Below, piece by piece: positions 7,964 to 20,905 of a stretch of 64,000 nt of DNA. This DNA comes from Streptomyces sp. NBC_01723 (GTDB lineage: Bacteria > Actinomycetota > Actinomycetes > Streptomycetales > Streptomycetaceae). The position numbers were made by a program, and so were the translations under genes. The stretch lies in contig NZ_CP109171.1 in the NCBI RefSeq assembly GCF_036246005.1, positions 8,358,001 to 8,422,000 on the forward strand. Reading direction: 5' to 3'. Position 1 is the stretch's first letter; the number at the start of each line of letters is the position of its first letter. The notes beneath the pieces are model-generated. The model was given only the letters and a program-made list of their open reading frames with translations, was not told where the DNA came from and made no database searches.

Positions 7964-10900
7964 GTGGATTCTTCGATGATGGAACCGACCGCTCGTCTCG
8001 TACTGCTCTCCCCCCGGCACCTGACCGACATCCGCAGGCGCACCGGGGACTTCGCCGACCGGACCATCGCCGCGGCGTGCGCCATCGGACTGTCGTACTG
8101 GGCGACGGGCCGGAGCCCCGCCGGACTCGACCTCACCGCGGGCACCCTCTTCGGCGACGTGCTCGGCTGGGTCGCCAACGGAGGCGCCACGCCCGGCGGT
8201 TGGGAGGTCGCGACGGACGGCCGGAGCATCACCCTCCCGGACGGCGTCGTACCGGACGACGCGCAGCTCGCGCTCGACGACCTGGCCGACTTCCCGGACC
8301 GGCCCCTCGGCACCATCGGCCCCTCCGGCCCGGCGGCCCGGCTGGCGAGCCTGGCCGCCTGGAACGACACCGACGCCGACCGGGCGCGTCCCACGCTCGT
8401 GGAGATGTTCCTCGCCCAGGCCCGCACCAGACCGGACGCCGTCGCCGTGGTCGACGAGCACCGCTCACTGACCTACCGTCAGACGGCGGCCCTGTCGGCC
8501 CAGCTGGCCCACCGGCTGACCGGAAGCGGGCTCACCGCGGAAGACGCCGTGGGCATCTCCCTGGAGCGCTCCGCCGACATGGTCGTCGGGCTGCTCGGCG
8601 TGCTCCGGGCGGGCTGCGCGTTCGTACCGCTCGATCCGCACTGGCCGGCCGAGCGCCGGGCCGTCGTCATCGAGGACGCCGGGGTCGTCGTACAGCTCAA
8701 CGCCACCGGCGAACACGCCCCGGACGAACCCGAGGCCCTCGCCGTGGACCTCGGCGACTGGCGCCACGGGGCCCACCCCGCCGAGGCGCCGGAGACCTCC
8801 GTCCGGGGCGACGCCCTCGCCTACGTCATCTTCACCTCCGGGTCGACCGGACGGCCCAAGGGCGCCATGATCCGCCACGAGGCGATCAGCGAACGGCTGC
8901 TGTGGCAGGCCCAGGACATCCTGGGCTTCGGCCCCGACGACGTGTCGCTGTTCAAGGCGCCGCTGTCCTTCGACATCTCCGTCAACGAGATCTTCCTGCC
9001 GCTGGTCCGCGGCGGCCGGCTCGTGGTCCTGCGCCCGGGCGGCGAACGCGACCCCCACCATCTGCTCGGCGTCATCGCCGAACAGCGCGTCACCTTCACC
9101 TACCTCGTCTCGTCCATGCTGGACGTCCTGCTGGAGATGGCGGGCGACTCCGGGCGACTCGACAGCCTGCGCCACGTGTGGTGCGGCGGCGAGGTGCTGA
9201 CCCCCGAGCTGTACGAACGCTTCCGCACCCGGCTCGACATCCCCCTCTACCACGGCTACGGACCGGCGGAGACGACCATCGGCGTCTCCCACGTCGTGTA
9301 CCGGGGCGCGGCGGAACGCCTGTCGACGTCCATCGGAAAGGCCAACCCCAACACCCAGCTCTACGTCCTCGACGACGAACTGCGCCCCGTCCCGGTCGGC
9401 GTCGGCGGCGAACTGTACGTCGGCGGCTTCCTCCTGGGCCGCGGGTACGTGGGCGCACCCGGCCTGACCGCGTCCCGGTTCGTGGCCAACCCCTTCGCCG
9501 ACGACGGGTCCAGGCTCTACCGGACCGGAGACCTCGCGCGCTACGCCCCCGACGGCTCGCTGGACTTCCTCGGCCGCGCGGACAACCAGGTCAAGATCCG
9601 CGGCATGCGCCTGGAGATCGAGGATGTCGAGATCGGCCTCGCGGAACACCCCGGGGTGCGCCACACCTGCGTCGTCGCCAGGAAGAACGCCGCGGGCGGC
9701 ACCTACCTCGTGGGCTACGTCATCCCCGCCGCCGGCCACGAGGACCTCCGTGCCGACGACGTCAAGGCGTGGGCCGGCGCGCACATGGTCGAGTACATGG
9801 TGCCCACCCACATCGTCGTGACGACCGGGTTCCCGCTCACCGCCAACGGCAAGATCGACCGCCACGCGCTGCCGGAGCCCGTGACCGGTGCCGCGGCGTC
9901 CGTGCCGCCCGCCACCGAGAACGAACGCGCGGTGTGCGCGGCGGTCGCGGCGCTCCTGCGACTGGACGAGGTCGGCGTCGACCAGGACTTCTTCCAGCTC
10001 GGCGGGGACAGCATCCTGGCGATCTCCCTGCTCGGCGCGCTGCGCGAGGCGGGCCTCTACGTCACGGCACGGCAGATCTTCACCCACAGCACAGTGGGAG
10101 CGCTGGCCGCCGTGGCGAGCCGCGAGGACACCACGGCCGTGGACCACCGCGACGTCCCGACCGGCACCGTGGTGGGGTCCCCCGTCGTGCAGTGGCTCGG
10201 CGAGACCACCGACGCCGTCGACGGCTTCGTGCAGTCGGTCGTCCTGAACACCCCGGCCGACCTCGGGCCGGACGCCCTCGACGAGGTCCTCACCGCCCTG
10301 ACCGGCCGGCACCCCATGCTCCGCGCGCGGCTGGTGCGCGGCGACCGCTGGGGCTTCGACATCCCCGACGCGGCCCCGGCCGCGGCCCTCTGGCAGGAGA
10401 GCGACCGGCCCCTCGACGCGTGCGTCACCCTCGCCACCGAGGCACTGGACCCCGAGTCCGGCGCCATGCTGAGCGCCGTCTGGCGGCGCGCGGCACGGCA
10501 GCTGGTCGTGGTCGTCCACCACGTCGTGATCGACGGTGTGTCCTGGCGGGTGCTCATGGAGGACCTGGCCACGGCCTGGCGGCAGTTCTCCTCGGGCGCA
10601 GCCGTCGAACTTCCCCCCGAGGGGACGTCGTTCCGGCGCTGGACCCAGCTGCTCGAGCGCGCCGCCTTCGACGCCGACAGCGCTCCCTTCCGGCGCCCGC
10701 TGCCGGGCCCCGACGAACCGCTGGGCCGCCGCGCCCCGGCCGCGACCGACACCGTGGCGAGGGAACGGGTACGCACCGTGTCGCTCGACGCGGGTGCCAC
10801 CGCCGCCGTCCTCGGCGAGACACCCGCCAGATTCCACGCGGGCGTCAACGACGTCCTGCTGACCGCACTCGCCGTCGCCCTCGCCCGGTGGCGCCGCGAC

Positions 10901-13900
10901 CTCGGCCAGTCCCAGACCTTCGCGCACATCGAGCTGGAGGGCCACGGCCGCGAGGGACGTTTCGTCGCTCCGTCGGCCGGATTCGAGCCCGAACTCTCGC
11001 GGACCGTCGGCTGGTTCACCACTCTCTTCCCGGTCACCGTGGACCCCGGCACCGCCCCCGACCCGACCGCACCCGCCTACCTGGCCACCGCGCTCAAGGC
11101 GGTGAAGGAAGACCTCGCGCGCGTACCCGACAACGGCGTCTCCTACGGCGCCCTCCGCCACCTGGCCGGAGTCTCCTTCGACGCACCGGCACCCCAGGTG
11201 CTCTTCAACTACCTCGGCCGGTTCGCAGCCGGAGGCTCCGGCGAGTGGCAGCTGGCGCGCAACACGGAACAGCTGGGCGAGAAGCGCGATCCGCGGATGC
11301 GCCTGCCGCGCGCCCTGGAGTTCAACGCCGTCGCCGAACCCGGCACGGACGGCGCGTACCAGCTCGTCACCACCGTCTCCTGGCCCGACGGCATGTTCAC
11401 CGACGAGGACATCACCACCCTCGGCGGCTACTACCTGGACGCGCTGAGCGGCCTGGCCGCACTCGACGCAGGCGGCCACACACCCAGCGACTTCCGGCCC
11501 CTGTCCCTCACCCAGGCCGACGTCGACACCCTGGACGGACCCGCGCTGCGGGACATCCTCCCGCTGACCCCCCTGCAGGAGGGCCTGTACTTCCACTCGG
11601 TCTACGACGACGACGCGAACGGCAGCTACGTCGAGCAGCAACTGCTGACCCTGGACGGCGAGGTCGACACCGACCGGCTCGCCACGGCGGCCACCCGCCT
11701 GCTCAGCCTGTACCCGAACCTGACCGCACGGTTCGTGGCCCTCGACGACGGCCGGGTGGTCTCCGTCCTGGAGAACGGCGTCCAGGCGCCCTTCACCGTG
11801 CTCGACCGCCCCGGCATCACCGACGACGAGATCCGCGAGCACGCCGAGCGCGACCGCCGCGCCGGGTTCGACCTGGCCACCGGCCCGCTGATGCGGTACA
11901 CCCTCGTCCGCGCGGGCGAGGGCCGGCACGTCCTGGTGCAGACGGTGCACCACATCATCGCCGACGGCTGGTCGGTGCCGCCCATGCTGCGCACCCTCCT
12001 CGCCGAGTACCACGCGCCGGGCACCGTCCACCCGCTCGGCGGCTTCCCCGACCACGTGCGCCGCCTCGCCGCACGCGACGACGAGGAGAGCGACCGGGTC
12101 TGGCGCTCGCAGCTCGCCGGACTGCCCGGCCCCTCCCTGGTCGCCGAGGGCCACACGCCCTCCGACCGCTTCGCGGACACCGCCGTGGTGCCGGAGACCG
12201 ACGTCGAGGCCGCCGCCCGCGCGGCCGGCGTGCCGCTCAGCGTCGCCGTGCACGGCGCCTGGGCCCTGACCCTGGGCTCCGTCCTGGGCCGCGACGACGT
12301 CGTGTTCGGCTCGACGGTCTCCGGGCGCGACGCCGACGTGCCCGGCATCGAGGACATGGTCGGCCTCTTCATCAACACCATCCCCCTGCGCGCCCGGTGG
12401 ACCGGCACCACGACCGCACGGGACCTGCTCGCCGCCGTCCGGGAGCACCAGAGCGCGGTCCTGCCGCACCAGCACGTCCCCCTCGCCGGGATCACCCGGC
12501 GGACCGGCGCCGGCCCCCTCTTCGACACCCTCGTGGTGTTCGACGTCGCGACCGACACCGCGGACCTGCGGCGACCCGGCGACACGCTGGCCGTCACCGA
12601 CATCGTGAACGAGGGCGCCCCGCACTACCCCCTGACGCTGGTGGTGGAACGCACCCCCGACGGCCGACCGCGCTTCAACCTCATCCACGACGGTGAGCTG
12701 CTGCGCGAACCCCGGGCCCGACGCATCCTGCACGCCTTCACCCGCACCCTCACCGGCCTGCTCACCCGCCCGGACACCCCGGTCGGCCACCTCGCCATGG
12801 CGGCGTCCTCGCGCGTCGAACCGGTCACCCCGGCCACCCTGGGCGGGCTCTTCGACGCCGCCGCACGCCGCGACCCCGCCGCCACCGCCGTCACCCAGTG
12901 CGCCCTCGACGGCACCACCCGGTCCCTCACCTACGGCGAACTGGCGCACGCCAAGGACGATCTCGCCGCCGTCCTGCGCGCGGCCGGCGTGGCACCGGGC
13001 GGGCGCGTCGCCGTCGCCGTCCCGCGCTCCGCGGAGCAGGTCGTCGCCCTGGTCGCGGTGGTCGGCGCGGGCGCAGCGTACGTGCCGCTGGACCTGGCCT
13101 ACCCGGACGAGCGGCTGGAGTACGTCCTGGCCGACGCCGCGCCGCAGGTCGTCCTCGTGGCCCCGGAACAGCGCGACCGCTTCTCCCGGCTGCTGGACCG
13201 CGCGGGCGTCACGGCCCGGGTGCTCGTACAGGGGGAGGAGCCCGTACCGGCACCGGCCGGCACCGGGCCGGGCCCCGAGGCCGACTGGCGCGACCCCGCC
13301 TACGTCATCTACACGTCCGGCTCGACGGGCCGGCCCAAGGGCGTCGTCGTCCCGCACGCCGCCGTGGTGACCCTGCTCGCCCACACCCGGCCCGCCATGG
13401 AGTTCGGCCCGCACGACGTGTGGGTCCAGTTCCACTCCTTCTCCTTCGACTTCGCGGTCTGGGAACTGTGGGGCGCGCTGGCCCACGGCGCCGAACTGCT
13501 GGTGCCCGACTACGCGCTGACCCGTTCCCCGGTCGACTTCCACCGGCTGGTCCGCGAGCGCGAGGTGACCGTGCTCAACCAGACGCCGTCCGCGTTCCAC
13601 CAGTTCGCCGAGGCCGACCGGCACGCCGGCGTACCGCTGCCCGCACTGCGCAGGATCATCTTCGGCGGCGAACCGCTGGACCTCGGGCGCCTGCGCGGCT
13701 GGGTCGACCGGCACGGCACCGCTTCGCCCGAGCTGGTCAACATGTACGGCATCACCGAGACCACGGTCCACGTCACCCACCGGGTCCTGACCGACGCGGA
13801 CTTCGGCCCCGGCGACGACGCCAGCCCCATCGGCGGCCCGATCCCCGGCCTGGTCACCCACCTGCTCGACGACCGGCTCCGGCCGGTACCGCCGGGGCGG

Positions 13901-16900
13901 GTGGGCGCCATCTACGTCGCCGGCGACCAGGTGTCCCTGGGCTACCTGGGCCGGCCGGGGCTCACCGCCGGGCGTTTCGTGGCCGACCCGTTCGCCGGTG
14001 ACGGCTCCCGCATGTACCACACGGGCGACCTCGCCCGCCGCACGCTCGACGGCGAGCTGGAGTTCGCGGGCCGCGCCGACGACCAGGTGCAGCTCAAGGG
14101 GTTCCGCATCGAGCCCGGCGAGGTGGAGTCCGCGCTCCGGGACCTCGACGGCGTGGTGGACGCGGCCGTCACGGTCGCGGACACCGGCGACCACCTGGTG
14201 GCCCACGTCGTGGGCCGGGTGCCCGACGACCTCACCGCCCTCCTGGCGGCGAAGCTGCCCGCGCACATGGTGCCGGGCCGGGTGCTGCCAGTGGAAGCGA
14301 TCCCGCTGACGGTCAACGGAAAACTGGACCGCGGGGCCCTGACCGCGCGCGCCGCCGCGGCGTACCGCGACGCGGTGCCGCCCCAGGACACGGCCGGGGC
14401 CCGCCGGCCCGGAGTGCCGCCGGTGACGGACCCGGGCGCCGACGCCCTCGCCCCGCTCGTCGGCATCTTCAGCGAGACGCTGCCCGGCGCGGCCGTGGAC
14501 GCCGACACCGACTTCTTCACGGCCGGCGGCGACAGCATCGTCGCCATCACCGTGATCAACCGGGCCAGGGCGCTCGGCCTGCCGATCACCCCGCGCGACG
14601 TGTTCCTGCTGAGGACACCGCGCGCCCTGGCCGACCACCTCGGCACGACCGGCGCCCCGCACCCCGAGACCCCCGCACCCGCTCCCCGCGAGGACGGCCC
14701 GCTGCCCCTCACGCCGATCATCCTGCGGCAACGCCGACTGGGCGGCCCGCTCGCCCGGTTCGCCCAGGCCAGGACGCTCACCGTCCCCGAGGAAGCCGGA
14801 CCCGCCGACGTGCGACGCGCCGCCCGGGCCGTCGTGGGCGCGCACCCGGCGCTCAGGATGCGCCTGCGCGTCCGGCACGGCGTGTGGTCCCTGACCACGG
14901 AGCCCGACCGCGAGGTGACGGTCGTCCGCACGGACGGGACCGACGCGACGGCCGCCGCCGACCTGGCCGCCGGACGGCTCGACCCCGAGTCCGGCGAGGT
15001 CGTCGCGTTCACCTGGCTGGAGGCGAGCCGCACCCTGGTCGTCGTCGTGCACCACCTCGCCGTGGACGCCGTGTCCTGGCTGATCCTGCTGGACGACCTG
15101 GCCGGCGCCCTGCGCGGGACGCCCCCGGCACCGCCGACCACCTCCTACGCCGAGTACGCCGAAGCGCTGACGTACCGGGCCGCCACCGACGTCGACGACC
15201 TGGACCACTGGCTCACCACACTCGCTGCCCCCAGGCCCCTGCCCCCGGCCACCGGGCTGCGTGAGACCACGGCCGTCCTCCCGCCCGAGGTGAGCGAACG
15301 CCTGACACGTACCGCGCCCGCCGCACTCGGCCTCGGTCTCACCGAGCTGCTGTGCGGCGCGCTGCGCACAGCGCTCACCCGAGTCCAGGCGTCGCCCACC
15401 GACCTGGCGATCGACCTGGAGCGGCACGGCCGCGCCCCGGCCCTCGCACACCACGACTACACCCGCACCGTCGGCTGGTTCACCGCCATCGCGCCGGTAC
15501 GGCTCACCCCGCACAGCGACCCCGTCGCCGCCGCGCACGAGATCACCGAACGGCAGCCCGACGAGGACGCGCACGCCGCCTACGGCCGGCTCAGGTACCT
15601 CAATCCGCAGACCGCCCCGCTCTTCGACACCCACCCGCAGGTGCTGTTCAACTACCTGGGCCGCGGTGGTGAATCCGAGGCGCCCCGCCTGACCGGCGAG
15701 GACGGTCACAGCCCGTACGCCGTCGAGGTGAACGCGTGGACCGACGCGGCCACCGGCGCCCTGCACGCGGAGTTCACCCTCGCAAAGGGCGTACCCGACG
15801 CGATCACCGGGCACTGGCTGACGGCACTCGAACAGATCGCGGACGCCGCCGGGACCGCCGAGCGCACCGCGCCGGTCACCCCCCTCCAGCGGGGCCTGTT
15901 CTTCCAGGCCCAGCTGGCCGGCTCGACCGGGCACTACGTCGCCCAGAGCTACTTCACCTTCGAACGGCGTCTGGACACCGACGCGTTGGCCGAGGCGATG
16001 GCCTTCGTGATCGCCCGGCACCCGGCCGTGGGCGCCCGCTTCACCACGGACGACGACGGCGCCCCCGTCCAGGTCCTCGCCGCCGGACGGCGGGTCGGCG
16101 TCCGCACCGTCGACGCGGCCACGGACGCGGAGGTCGAGGCCCTGCGGCTGGCCGACCGGGACACGGGATTCGACCCGGGCGAACCACCGCTGATCCGGCT
16201 GACCGTGGTGCGCCTGCCCGACGACCGCGACGGCCTGCTGCTCAGCTACCACCTGCTGCTGTGGGACGGCTGGTCGCGCGAGATCGTGCTGCGGGACCTC
16301 TTCGACGCCTACCGGGCCGTCCTCGCGGGCACGCTCCCCGTCGCGGTCCCGGCCACGCCCGGCTTCGAGGACCACGTGCGGGCACTCGCCGCCAAGGACC
16401 CCGCCGCCTCCGAACGCTTCTGGGCGGAGCACCTGGCCGGGCTCCCCGGCCCGACCCTGCTGGCCGGACCCGCCCCGGCCCTCGCGGACGACCTGCCGCG
16501 CGCACTCGTCCACACCCTGGGCGCCGAGGAGTCGGAACTGCTGCGGGCGGCGGCCAGGACGCACGGGGTCACCCTGAACACCGTCCTCACCGGCGCGTTC
16601 GGCCTGCTCCTGGCCGCCCGGACCGGCCGCACCGACGCCGTGTTCGGCGTGACCGTCTCCGGCCGCGACGGCGAGGGGCTCGCCGACATCGTGGGCGTGC
16701 TGCTCAACACCGTGCCCACCTGGACCCGGGCCCGGCCGCACGACACGGTCCGCGACTACCTCACGGCGGTCCAGACGGCCAGGGTCGAGGCCATGGAGCA
16801 CGAACACCTCGGGCTCGGCGAGATCCAGCGGGCGGGCGGCCACGACACCCTCTTCGACAACCTGTTCGTGCTCCAGAACTTCCTCGACCTGGACGCCTTC

Positions 16901-18925
16901 GCCGAGATGAACGCCCGGCACGGCATCACCTCCGTGCGCGCCGATGACTCGACCCACTATCCGTTCACCTGGGTCGTCACCCCCGGAGACCGGCTCACCG
17001 TCAAGCTGGAGTACCGCGACCACGACACCGCGAACGCCCGGCGCCTACTCGACGACTACCTGCAAGTCCTGGACGACCTGGCCCGGTCCACGGGCCCGGT
17101 GGGCGCGCTGCGCGGCCTGGCCTCCGAGCCCCGCCCCGTCGAACGCACCGACGTCGGCACCGACACCGTCGTCGACCGGTTCGACCGGGCGGCGGACCAC
17201 GACCCGCAGCGGGTGGCGCTCGTCGCCGACGGCTCCACGATGACCTTCGCGGAACTCCGCGACCGCAGCCGCGCGGTGGCGGGCGTCCTCGCCGGGCGCG
17301 GCATCGGACCCGAGACGAACGTGGCCATCGCGGTCCCGCGCTCGCTCGACTACATCGTGGCCCTGTTCGCCGTACTGCGCGTCGGTGCCGCCTACGTGCC
17401 GCTGGAGCTGGACCACCCCGACGAGCGGATCGCCGCGATCGTGGCGGACGCCCGCCCGGACGTCATCCTCACCGTGAGCGCCGTCTCGCCCCGGCTGACC
17501 GGCGACCTGATCGAGCTGGACCGCCCGCTGCCCGAGGCGGAGCCGTACCGCACCTTCGCGCCGGACGACCCGGACCGGCTGCGGCACCCCGCGTACACCA
17601 TCTACACCTCCGGATCGACCGGGAAGCCCAAGGGCGTGGTGACCGAGTACGCCGGGCTGACCAACATGCTGGTCAACCACCAGCGCCGAATCTTCGAACC
17701 GGTACTGGCCGAACACGGCCACCGCACCTTCCGGATCGCCCACACCGTGTCGTTCGCCTTCGACATGTCGTGGGAGGAACTGCTGTGGCTGGCCGACGGC
17801 CACGAGGTGCACATCTGCGACGAGGAACTGCGCCGTGACGCGCCCCGCCTGGTCGAGTACTGCCTCCGGCACGGCATCGACGTCATCAACGTGACCCCGA
17901 CCTACGCGCAGCAACTGGTCGCCGAGGGACTGCTCGACGACCCGGCCCGCCGGCCCGCGCTGGTGCTGCTGGGCGGCGAGGCCGTCACCCCGGCCCTGTG
18001 GCAGCGGCTCGCCGAGACCGAGGGGACCGTGGGCTACAACCTGTACGGGCCCACCGAGTACACCATCAACACCCTCGGCGTCGGCACCTTCGAATGCCAG
18101 GACCCGGTCGTCGGGGTCGCCATCGACAACACGGACGTGTACGTCCTGGACCCGTGGCTGCGGCCGCTGCCCGACGGCGTCCCCGGCGAGCTGTACGTGG
18201 CCGGCATCGGCATCGCGCGCGGCTATCTCGGGCAGCCGGCGCAGACCGCGCACCGCTTCGTCGCCTGCCCCTTCGGCGCCCCCGGCGCCCGGATGTACCG
18301 CACCGGCGACCTCGTGCTGCGCCGCCCCGACGGCAACCTGACGTACCTCGGCCGCACCGACCAGCAGGTCAAGATCCGCGGCCACCGGGTCGAACTCGGC
18401 GAGGTCGAGGCCGTGTTCGCCGCGCACCCGGCGGTGCGGTTCGTCGCCGCCGTAGCCCAGCCCGACCCGCAGGTCGACGGCGCCCACCGGCTCGCCGCCT
18501 ACCTCGTGCTGGACGGCGCCGACCTGGCGGCGGTCGCGGCCGAGGTCGGCGCCGGGCTGCCGGACTTCCTGCGCCCCACGCACTACGCGCAGGTCGACGC
18601 CATCCCGCTGACCGTGAACGGGAAGGCCGACACCAAGGCGCTGCCCGAGGCCAGGCCGCTGGGCGCGCTGACCACGGCGGGGGAGCGCGGCCCGGAGACG
18701 GAGACCGAGACCACCGTGTGCGAGTTCTTCGCCGAGGCACTGGACCTGGACGACGACGAGGTGAGCGCGGTCAGCGACTTCACGGCCCTCGGCGGGCACT
18801 CCATGCTGGCGGTACGGCTGACCGGACTGCTCCGCCGGGAGTACGGTCCAGTGATCACGATCCGCGATCTGTTCACCCTGCGAACCCCGGAAGCGATTGC
18901 CCGTCACCTCGATGAAGAATCCTGA
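7964..18925 (+). CDS. cchH: coelichelin non-ribosomal peptide synthetase CchH
   Basis: A 3653-residue NRPS assembling the siderophore peptide in the cytoplasm. Order: N-terminal region (1-120); A1 (125-630; code residues D-I-N-Y-W-G-G-I-G); PCP1 (Ser about 682, GGDSI); E1 (HHVVIDG about 850); C2 (HHIIADG about 1325); A2 (1625-2125; D-F-W-N...M-V-H, Thr); PCP2 (Ser about 2188); E2 (2240-2600); C3 (2630-3050); A3 (3075-3560; D-M-E-N-L-G-L-I-N, N5-hydroxyornithine); PCP3 (GGHSM about 3608). There is no thioesterase. This A-T-E / C-A-T-E / C-A-T plan with these codes matches coelichelin synthetase, which makes a tetrapeptide from three modules. E2 reads HHLAVDA and C3 YHLLLWDG, small motif departures. 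The start is uncertain: GTG 7964, or ATG 7976 or 7979. Confidence 0.95.
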   Translation: MDSSMMEPTARLVLLSPRHLTDIRRRTGDFADRTIAAACAIGLSYWATGRSPAGLDLTAGTLFGDVLGWVANGGATPGGWEVATDGRSITLPDGVVPDDAQLALDDLADFPDRPLGTIGPSGPAARLASLAAWNDTDADRARPTLVEMFLAQARTRPDAVAVVDEHRSLTYRQTAALSAQLAHRLTGSGLTAEDAVGISLERSADMVVGLLGVLRAGCAFVPLDPHWPAERRAVVIEDAGVVVQLNATGEHAPDEPEALAVDLGDWRHGAHPAEAPETSVRGDALAYVIFTSGSTGRPKGAMIRHEAISERLLWQAQDILGFGPDDVSLFKAPLSFDISVNEIFLPLVRGGRLVVLRPGGERDPHHLLGVIAEQRVTFTYLVSSMLDVLLEMAGDSGRLDSLRHVWCGGEVLTPELYERFRTRLDIPLYHGYGPAETTIGVSHVVYRGAAERLSTSIGKANPNTQLYVLDDELRPVPVGVGGELYVGGFLLGRGYVGAPGLTASRFVANPFADDGSRLYRTGDLARYAPDGSLDFLGRADNQVKIRGMRLEIEDVEIGLAEHPGVRHTCVVARKNAAGGTYLVGYVIPAAGHEDLRADDVKAWAGAHMVEYMVPTHIVVTTGFPLTANGKIDRHALPEPVTGAAASVPPATENERAVCAAVAALLRLDEVGVDQDFFQLGGDSILAISLLGALREAGLYVTARQIFTHSTVGALAAVASREDTTAVDHRDVPTGTVVGSPVVQWLGETTDAVDGFVQSVVLNTPADLGPDALDEVLTALTGRHPMLRARLVRGDRWGFDIPDAAPAAALWQESDRPLDACVTLATEALDPESGAMLSAVWRRAARQLVVVVHHVVIDGVSWRVLMEDLATAWRQFSSGAAVELPPEGTSFRRWTQLLERAAFDADSAPFRRPLPGPDEPLGRRAPAATDTVARERVRTVSLDAGATAAVLGETPARFHAGVNDVLLTALAVALARWRRDLGQSQTFAHIELEGHGREGRFVAPSAGFEPELSRTVGWFTTLFPVTVDPGTAPDPTAPAYLATALKAVKEDLARVPDNGVSYGALRHLAGVSFDAPAPQVLFNYLGRFAAGGSGEWQLARNTEQLGEKRDPRMRLPRALEFNAVAEPGTDGAYQLVTTVSWPDGMFTDEDITTLGGYYLDALSGLAALDAGGHTPSDFRPLSLTQADVDTLDGPALRDILPLTPLQEGLYFHSVYDDDANGSYVEQQLLTLDGEVDTDRLATAATRLLSLYPNLTARFVALDDGRVVSVLENGVQAPFTVLDRPGITDDEIREHAERDRRAGFDLATGPLMRYTLVRAGEGRHVLVQTVHHIIADGWSVPPMLRTLLAEYHAPGTVHPLGGFPDHVRRLAARDDEESDRVWRSQLAGLPGPSLVAEGHTPSDRFADTAVVPETDVEAAARAAGVPLSVAVHGAWALTLGSVLGRDDVVFGSTVSGRDADVPGIEDMVGLFINTIPLRARWTGTTTARDLLAAVREHQSAVLPHQHVPLAGITRRTGAGPLFDTLVVFDVATDTADLRRPGDTLAVTDIVNEGAPHYPLTLVVERTPDGRPRFNLIHDGELLREPRARRILHAFTRTLTGLLTRPDTPVGHLAMAASSRVEPVTPATLGGLFDAAARRDPAATAVTQCALDGTTRSLTYGELAHAKDDLAAVLRAAGVAPGGRVAVAVPRSAEQVVALVAVVGAGAAYVPLDLAYPDERLEYVLADAAPQVVLVAPEQRDRFSRLLDRAGVTARVLVQGEEPVPAPAGTGPGPEADWRDPAYVIYTSGSTGRPKGVVVPHAAVVTLLAHTRPAMEFGPHDVWVQFHSFSFDFAVWELWGALAHGAELLVPDYALTRSPVDFHRLVREREVTVLNQTPSAFHQFAEADRHAGVPLPALRRIIFGGEPLDLGRLRGWVDRHGTASPELVNMYGITETTVHVTHRVLTDADFGPGDDASPIGGPIPGLVTHLLDDRLRPVPPGRVGAIYVAGDQVSLGYLGRPGLTAGRFVADPFAGDGSRMYHTGDLARRTLDGELEFAGRADDQVQLKGFRIEPGEVESALRDLDGVVDAAVTVADTGDHLVAHVVGRVPDDLTALLAAKLPAHMVPGRVLPVEAIPLTVNGKLDRGALTARAAAAYRDAVPPQDTAGARRPGVPPVTDPGADALAPLVGIFSETLPGAAVDADTDFFTAGGDSIVAITVINRARALGLPITPRDVFLLRTPRALADHLGTTGAPHPETPAPAPREDGPLPLTPIILRQRRLGGPLARFAQARTLTVPEEAGPADVRRAARAVVGAHPALRMRLRVRHGVWSLTTEPDREVTVVRTDGTDATAAADLAAGRLDPESGEVVAFTWLEASRTLVVVVHHLAVDAVSWLILLDDLAGALRGTPPAPPTTSYAEYAEALTYRAATDVDDLDHWLTTLAAPRPLPPATGLRETTAVLPPEVSERLTRTAPAALGLGLTELLCGALRTALTRVQASPTDLAIDLERHGRAPALAHHDYTRTVGWFTAIAPVRLTPHSDPVAAAHEITERQPDEDAHAAYGRLRYLNPQTAPLFDTHPQVLFNYLGRGGESEAPRLTGEDGHSPYAVEVNAWTDAATGALHAEFTLAKGVPDAITGHWLTALEQIADAAGTAERTAPVTPLQRGLFFQAQLAGSTGHYVAQSYFTFERRLDTDALAEAMAFVIARHPAVGARFTTDDDGAPVQVLAAGRRVGVRTVDAATDAEVEALRLADRDTGFDPGEPPLIRLTVVRLPDDRDGLLLSYHLLLWDGWSREIVLRDLFDAYRAVLAGTLPVAVPATPGFEDHVRALAAKDPAASERFWAEHLAGLPGPTLLAGPAPALADDLPRALVHTLGAEESELLRAAARTHGVTLNTVLTGAFGLLLAARTGRTDAVFGVTVSGRDGEGLADIVGVLLNTVPTWTRARPHDTVRDYLTAVQTARVEAMEHEHLGLGEIQRAGGHDTLFDNLFVLQNFLDLDAFAEMNARHGITSVRADDSTHYPFTWVVTPGDRLTVKLEYRDHDTANARRLLDDYLQVLDDLARSTGPVGALRGLASEPRPVERTDVGTDTVVDRFDRAADHDPQRVALVADGSTMTFAELRDRSRAVAGVLAGRGIGPETNVAIAVPRSLDYIVALFAVLRVGAAYVPLELDHPDERIAAIVADARPDVILTVSAVSPRLTGDLIELDRPLPEAEPYRTFAPDDPDRLRHPAYTIYTSGSTGKPKGVVTEYAGLTNMLVNHQRRIFEPVLAEHGHRTFRIAHTVSFAFDMSWEELLWLADGHEVHICDEELRRDAPRLVEYCLRHGIDVINVTPTYAQQLVAEGLLDDPARRPALVLLGGEAVTPALWQRLAETEGTVGYNLYGPTEYTINTLGVGTFECQDPVVGVAIDNTDVYVLDPWLRPLPDGVPGELYVAGIGIARGYLGQPAQTAHRFVACPFGAPGARMYRTGDLVLRRPDGNLTYLGRTDQQVKIRGHRVELGEVEAVFAAHPAVRFVAAVAQPDPQVDGAHRLAAYLVLDGADLAAVAAEVGAGLPDFLRPTHYAQVDAIPLTVNGKADTKALPEARPLGALTTAGERGPETETETTVCEFFAEALDLDDDEVSAVSDFTALGGHSMLAVRLTGLLRREYGPVITIRDLFTLRTPEAIARHLDEES

Positions 18926-20612
18926 CAAGCAGCGGACCCGCCAGGGGTCCGACATCCTCCGCACCGCCCTGCGGCGCAACCTCGGCGCCATGGCCTGGGG
19001 CACCCTCCTCATGGGCCTCTACCAGGCCGCCGAGACCGCCTTCCCCATCGCGCTCGGACTGATCGTCGAACACACCATGCGGGACCTGAGCCCCGGCAGA
19101 CTCGGTGTCTCCATCGGCGCGCTGGCCGTGATCATCACGACCGTGTCGCTGTCGTGGCGGTACGGGATGCGGGTGCTCCAGAAGGCCAACACGACCGAGG
19201 CGCACCGCTGGCGGGTGCGGGTCGCGGGTCGCGGACTCCAGCCCGTGGCCCAGGACATCGACCTCAAGTCCGGCGAGGTGCTGACCATCGCCACCGAGGA
19301 CGCCGACCAGACCGCCGACATCATCGAGGTGGTGCCGCTGCTGATCAGCTCGCTGGTCGCCGTGCTGATCGCGGCGGTCGCGCTCGGCCTGGCCGACATC
19401 CGGCTCGGCCTGCTGGTGATCGTGGGGACCGCCGCCATCCTGTCGGTCCTGAGCGTCATGTCCAGACGGATCGGCTCCAGCACCCGTGAACAGCAGGCCC
19501 GGGTGGCCCGGGCGGGCGCCAAGGTCGCGGACCTGATCATCGGGCTCCGTCCGCTGCACGGCTTCGGCGGCAACCACGCCGCCTTCCGTTCGTACCGGAG
19601 GGTCAGCACGGAGGCGAAGCACCAGTCCATCACCGTCGCCCGGGTGAACGGCGTCTACGCGGGCACCGCGCTGGGCCTCAACGCGGTGCTCGCCGCCGCG
19701 GTGACCCTGACGGCGGGCTGGCTGGCCTTCGCCGGCCGGATCAACATCGGCGAACTCGTCATGGCCGTGGGGCTCGCGCAGTTCATCATGGAGCCGCTGA
19801 GGCTGTTCTCGGAGATGCCGAAGTACGTGATGATCGCCCGGGCCTCGGCCGAACGGATGGCGCTGGTGCTCAGCGCGCCGCCGGTGACCACACCGGGCAC
19901 GGGCCGGCCGGCCGCGGGCGCGGACCTGGAGGTCGACTGCGTACGGCACGGGACGCTGCGCAAGGTGCGGTTCCGGGTGGGCGCCGGCGAGTTCGTCGCG
20001 ATCGCCGCCTACCAGCCGAGCGCCGCCGCCGACCTGGCCTCGGTCCTGGCGCTGCACGTACCGCCCGACGGGTACGACGGGAGCGTGCGGCTCGGCGGAC
20101 GCGACCTGGCCGACCTCACGGTCGAGGCGGTCCGCGAGCATCTGCTGGTCAACCCGTACGACGCGGAGATCTTCGCGGGCACCCTCCGTACGAACATCGA
20201 CCCGTCGGGCACCGGTCGGACGGTCCCCGAGGCGGTCGAGGCGTCGATGCTGACCGACGTCGTCGCCCTGCACCGCGAAGGGCTCGACTACGCCGTCCGC
20301 GACCGCGGCGCCAACCTCTCCGGGGGACAGCGCCAGCGGCTCTCCCTGGCCCGCGCCCTCGCCGCCGACACCGACGTCCTCGTCCTGCGCGACCCGACCA
20401 CGGCCGTCGACGCGGTCACCGAACAGCTCATCGCCCGCAACGTCGCCAAGCTGCGCCGGGGCCGCACCACCCTGGTGATCACCAGTAGCCCCGCCCTCCT
20501 GGACGCCGCCGACCGCGTCCTCGTCCTCGACGAGGGCGTCATCACGGCCGAGGACACGCACCGCAACCTGCTCGCCACCGACGAGGAGTACCGCCTGGCG
20601 GTGACCCGCTGA
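18912..20612 (+). CDS. cchI: ABC exporter half CchI (intact signature, degenerate Walker A/B)
   Basis: A 566-residue fused exporter half. The ATG at 18912 lies inside the end of cchH (14-bp overlap), so translation is probably coupled. The transmembrane domain spans about 25-320. In the ATPase domain the signature [15 protein letters not shown] is perfect, but Walker A has become [10 protein letters not shown] with no GKS/T, Walker B reads VLVLRDPTT (Asp-Glu replaced by Arg-Asp), the Q-loop is [10 protein letters not shown], and the switch His is Ser (VITSSPAL). Alone it should not hydrolyse ATP. Paired with CchG it would complete one normal ATP site. Expected role: siderophore export. Confidence 0.88.
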   Translation: MKNPDKQRTRQGSDILRTALRRNLGAMAWGTLLMGLYQAAETAFPIALGLIVEHTMRDLSPGRLGVSIGALAVIITTVSLSWRYGMRVLQKANTTEAHRWRVRVAGRGLQPVAQDIDLKSGEVLTIATEDADQTADIIEVVPLLISSLVAVLIAAVALGLADIRLGLLVIVGTAAILSVLSVMSRRIGSSTREQQARVARAGAKVADLIIGLRPLHGFGGNHAAFRSYRRVSTEAKHQSITVARVNGVYAGTALGLNAVLAAAVTLTAGWLAFAGRINIGELVMAVGLAQFIMEPLRLFSEMPKYVMIARASAERMALVLSAPPVTTPGTGRPAAGADLEVDCVRHGTLRKVRFRVGAGEFVAIAAYQPSAAADLASVLALHVPPDGYDGSVRLGGRDLADLTVEAVREHLLVNPYDAEIFAGTLRTNIDPSGTGRTVPEAVEASMLTDVVALHREGLDYAVRDRGANLSGGQRQRLSLARALAADTDVLVLRDPTTAVDAVTEQLIARNVAKLRRGRTTLVITSSPALLDAADRVLVLDEGVITAEDTHRNLLATDEEYRLAVTR

Positions 20613-20768
20613 CCCGCTGACCATGTGTCTCGGCGGTCTCGCACGTGTGTCTCCCGATACACCCGTTCCGGATGTTTGCCGTGGCACGGACGGGAAAGGG
20701 GTCCTGTGATCACCGGAGCCGACAATCCGGTGCACAGCGTGGCAAAAGTGAGTAGCAAGGAGGTTTCG

Positions 20769-20846
20769 ATGTCCTCGAAGCGACGTCGCAAGAAGAAGGC
20801 CCGCCGCAAGAACGGCGCCAACCACGGTAGCCGTCCGCAGAGCTGA
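20769..20846 (+). CDS. bL37-like 25-residue ribosomal peptide
   Basis: A 25-codon ORF with a near-perfect Shine-Dalgarno (AAGGAGG, 20757-20763, five bases before ATG). The product is almost entirely basic (SSKRRRKKKARRK) and ends in ANHGSRPQS. The pattern K-R-x-R-K-K...R-K...A-N-H-G-x-R-P matches actinobacterial large-subunit protein bL37 as I recall it from mycobacteria. A strong terminator follows at 20862. It sits directly after cchI, where other coelichelin loci continue with esterase and MbtH. Whether it is the only bL37 copy or a paralogue cannot be told here. The match is from memory, not a search. Confidence 0.7.
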   Translation: MSSKRRRKKKARRKNGANHGSRPQS

Positions 20847-20861
20847 GGACGTCCCGTCGTA

Positions 20862-20891
20862 TCGGGTGGGTGGCGAACGCCACCCACCCGA
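20862..20891. terminator. strong bidirectional terminator hairpin
   Basis: Perfect 13-bp arms (TCGGGTGGGTGGC / GCCACCCACCCGA) with a GAAC loop, between the bL37-like gene (+) and the lyase gene (-). No U-tract follows, as is usual in Streptomyces. It closes the siderophore operon. Confidence 0.85.
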
Positions 20892-20905
20892 CGCGTGTGC
20901 GGGGC

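Noticed and set aside
7912..12696. 1594-codon open frame in another frame of the NRPS
   Set aside because: Arg/Pro/Gly-rich translation with no motifs; a frame shadow of cchH.
8465..17023. 2852-codon open frame antisense to the NRPS gene
   Set aside because: Its sequence has no domain and reflects the GC-biased codons of cchH; the sense frame has complete NRPS domains.
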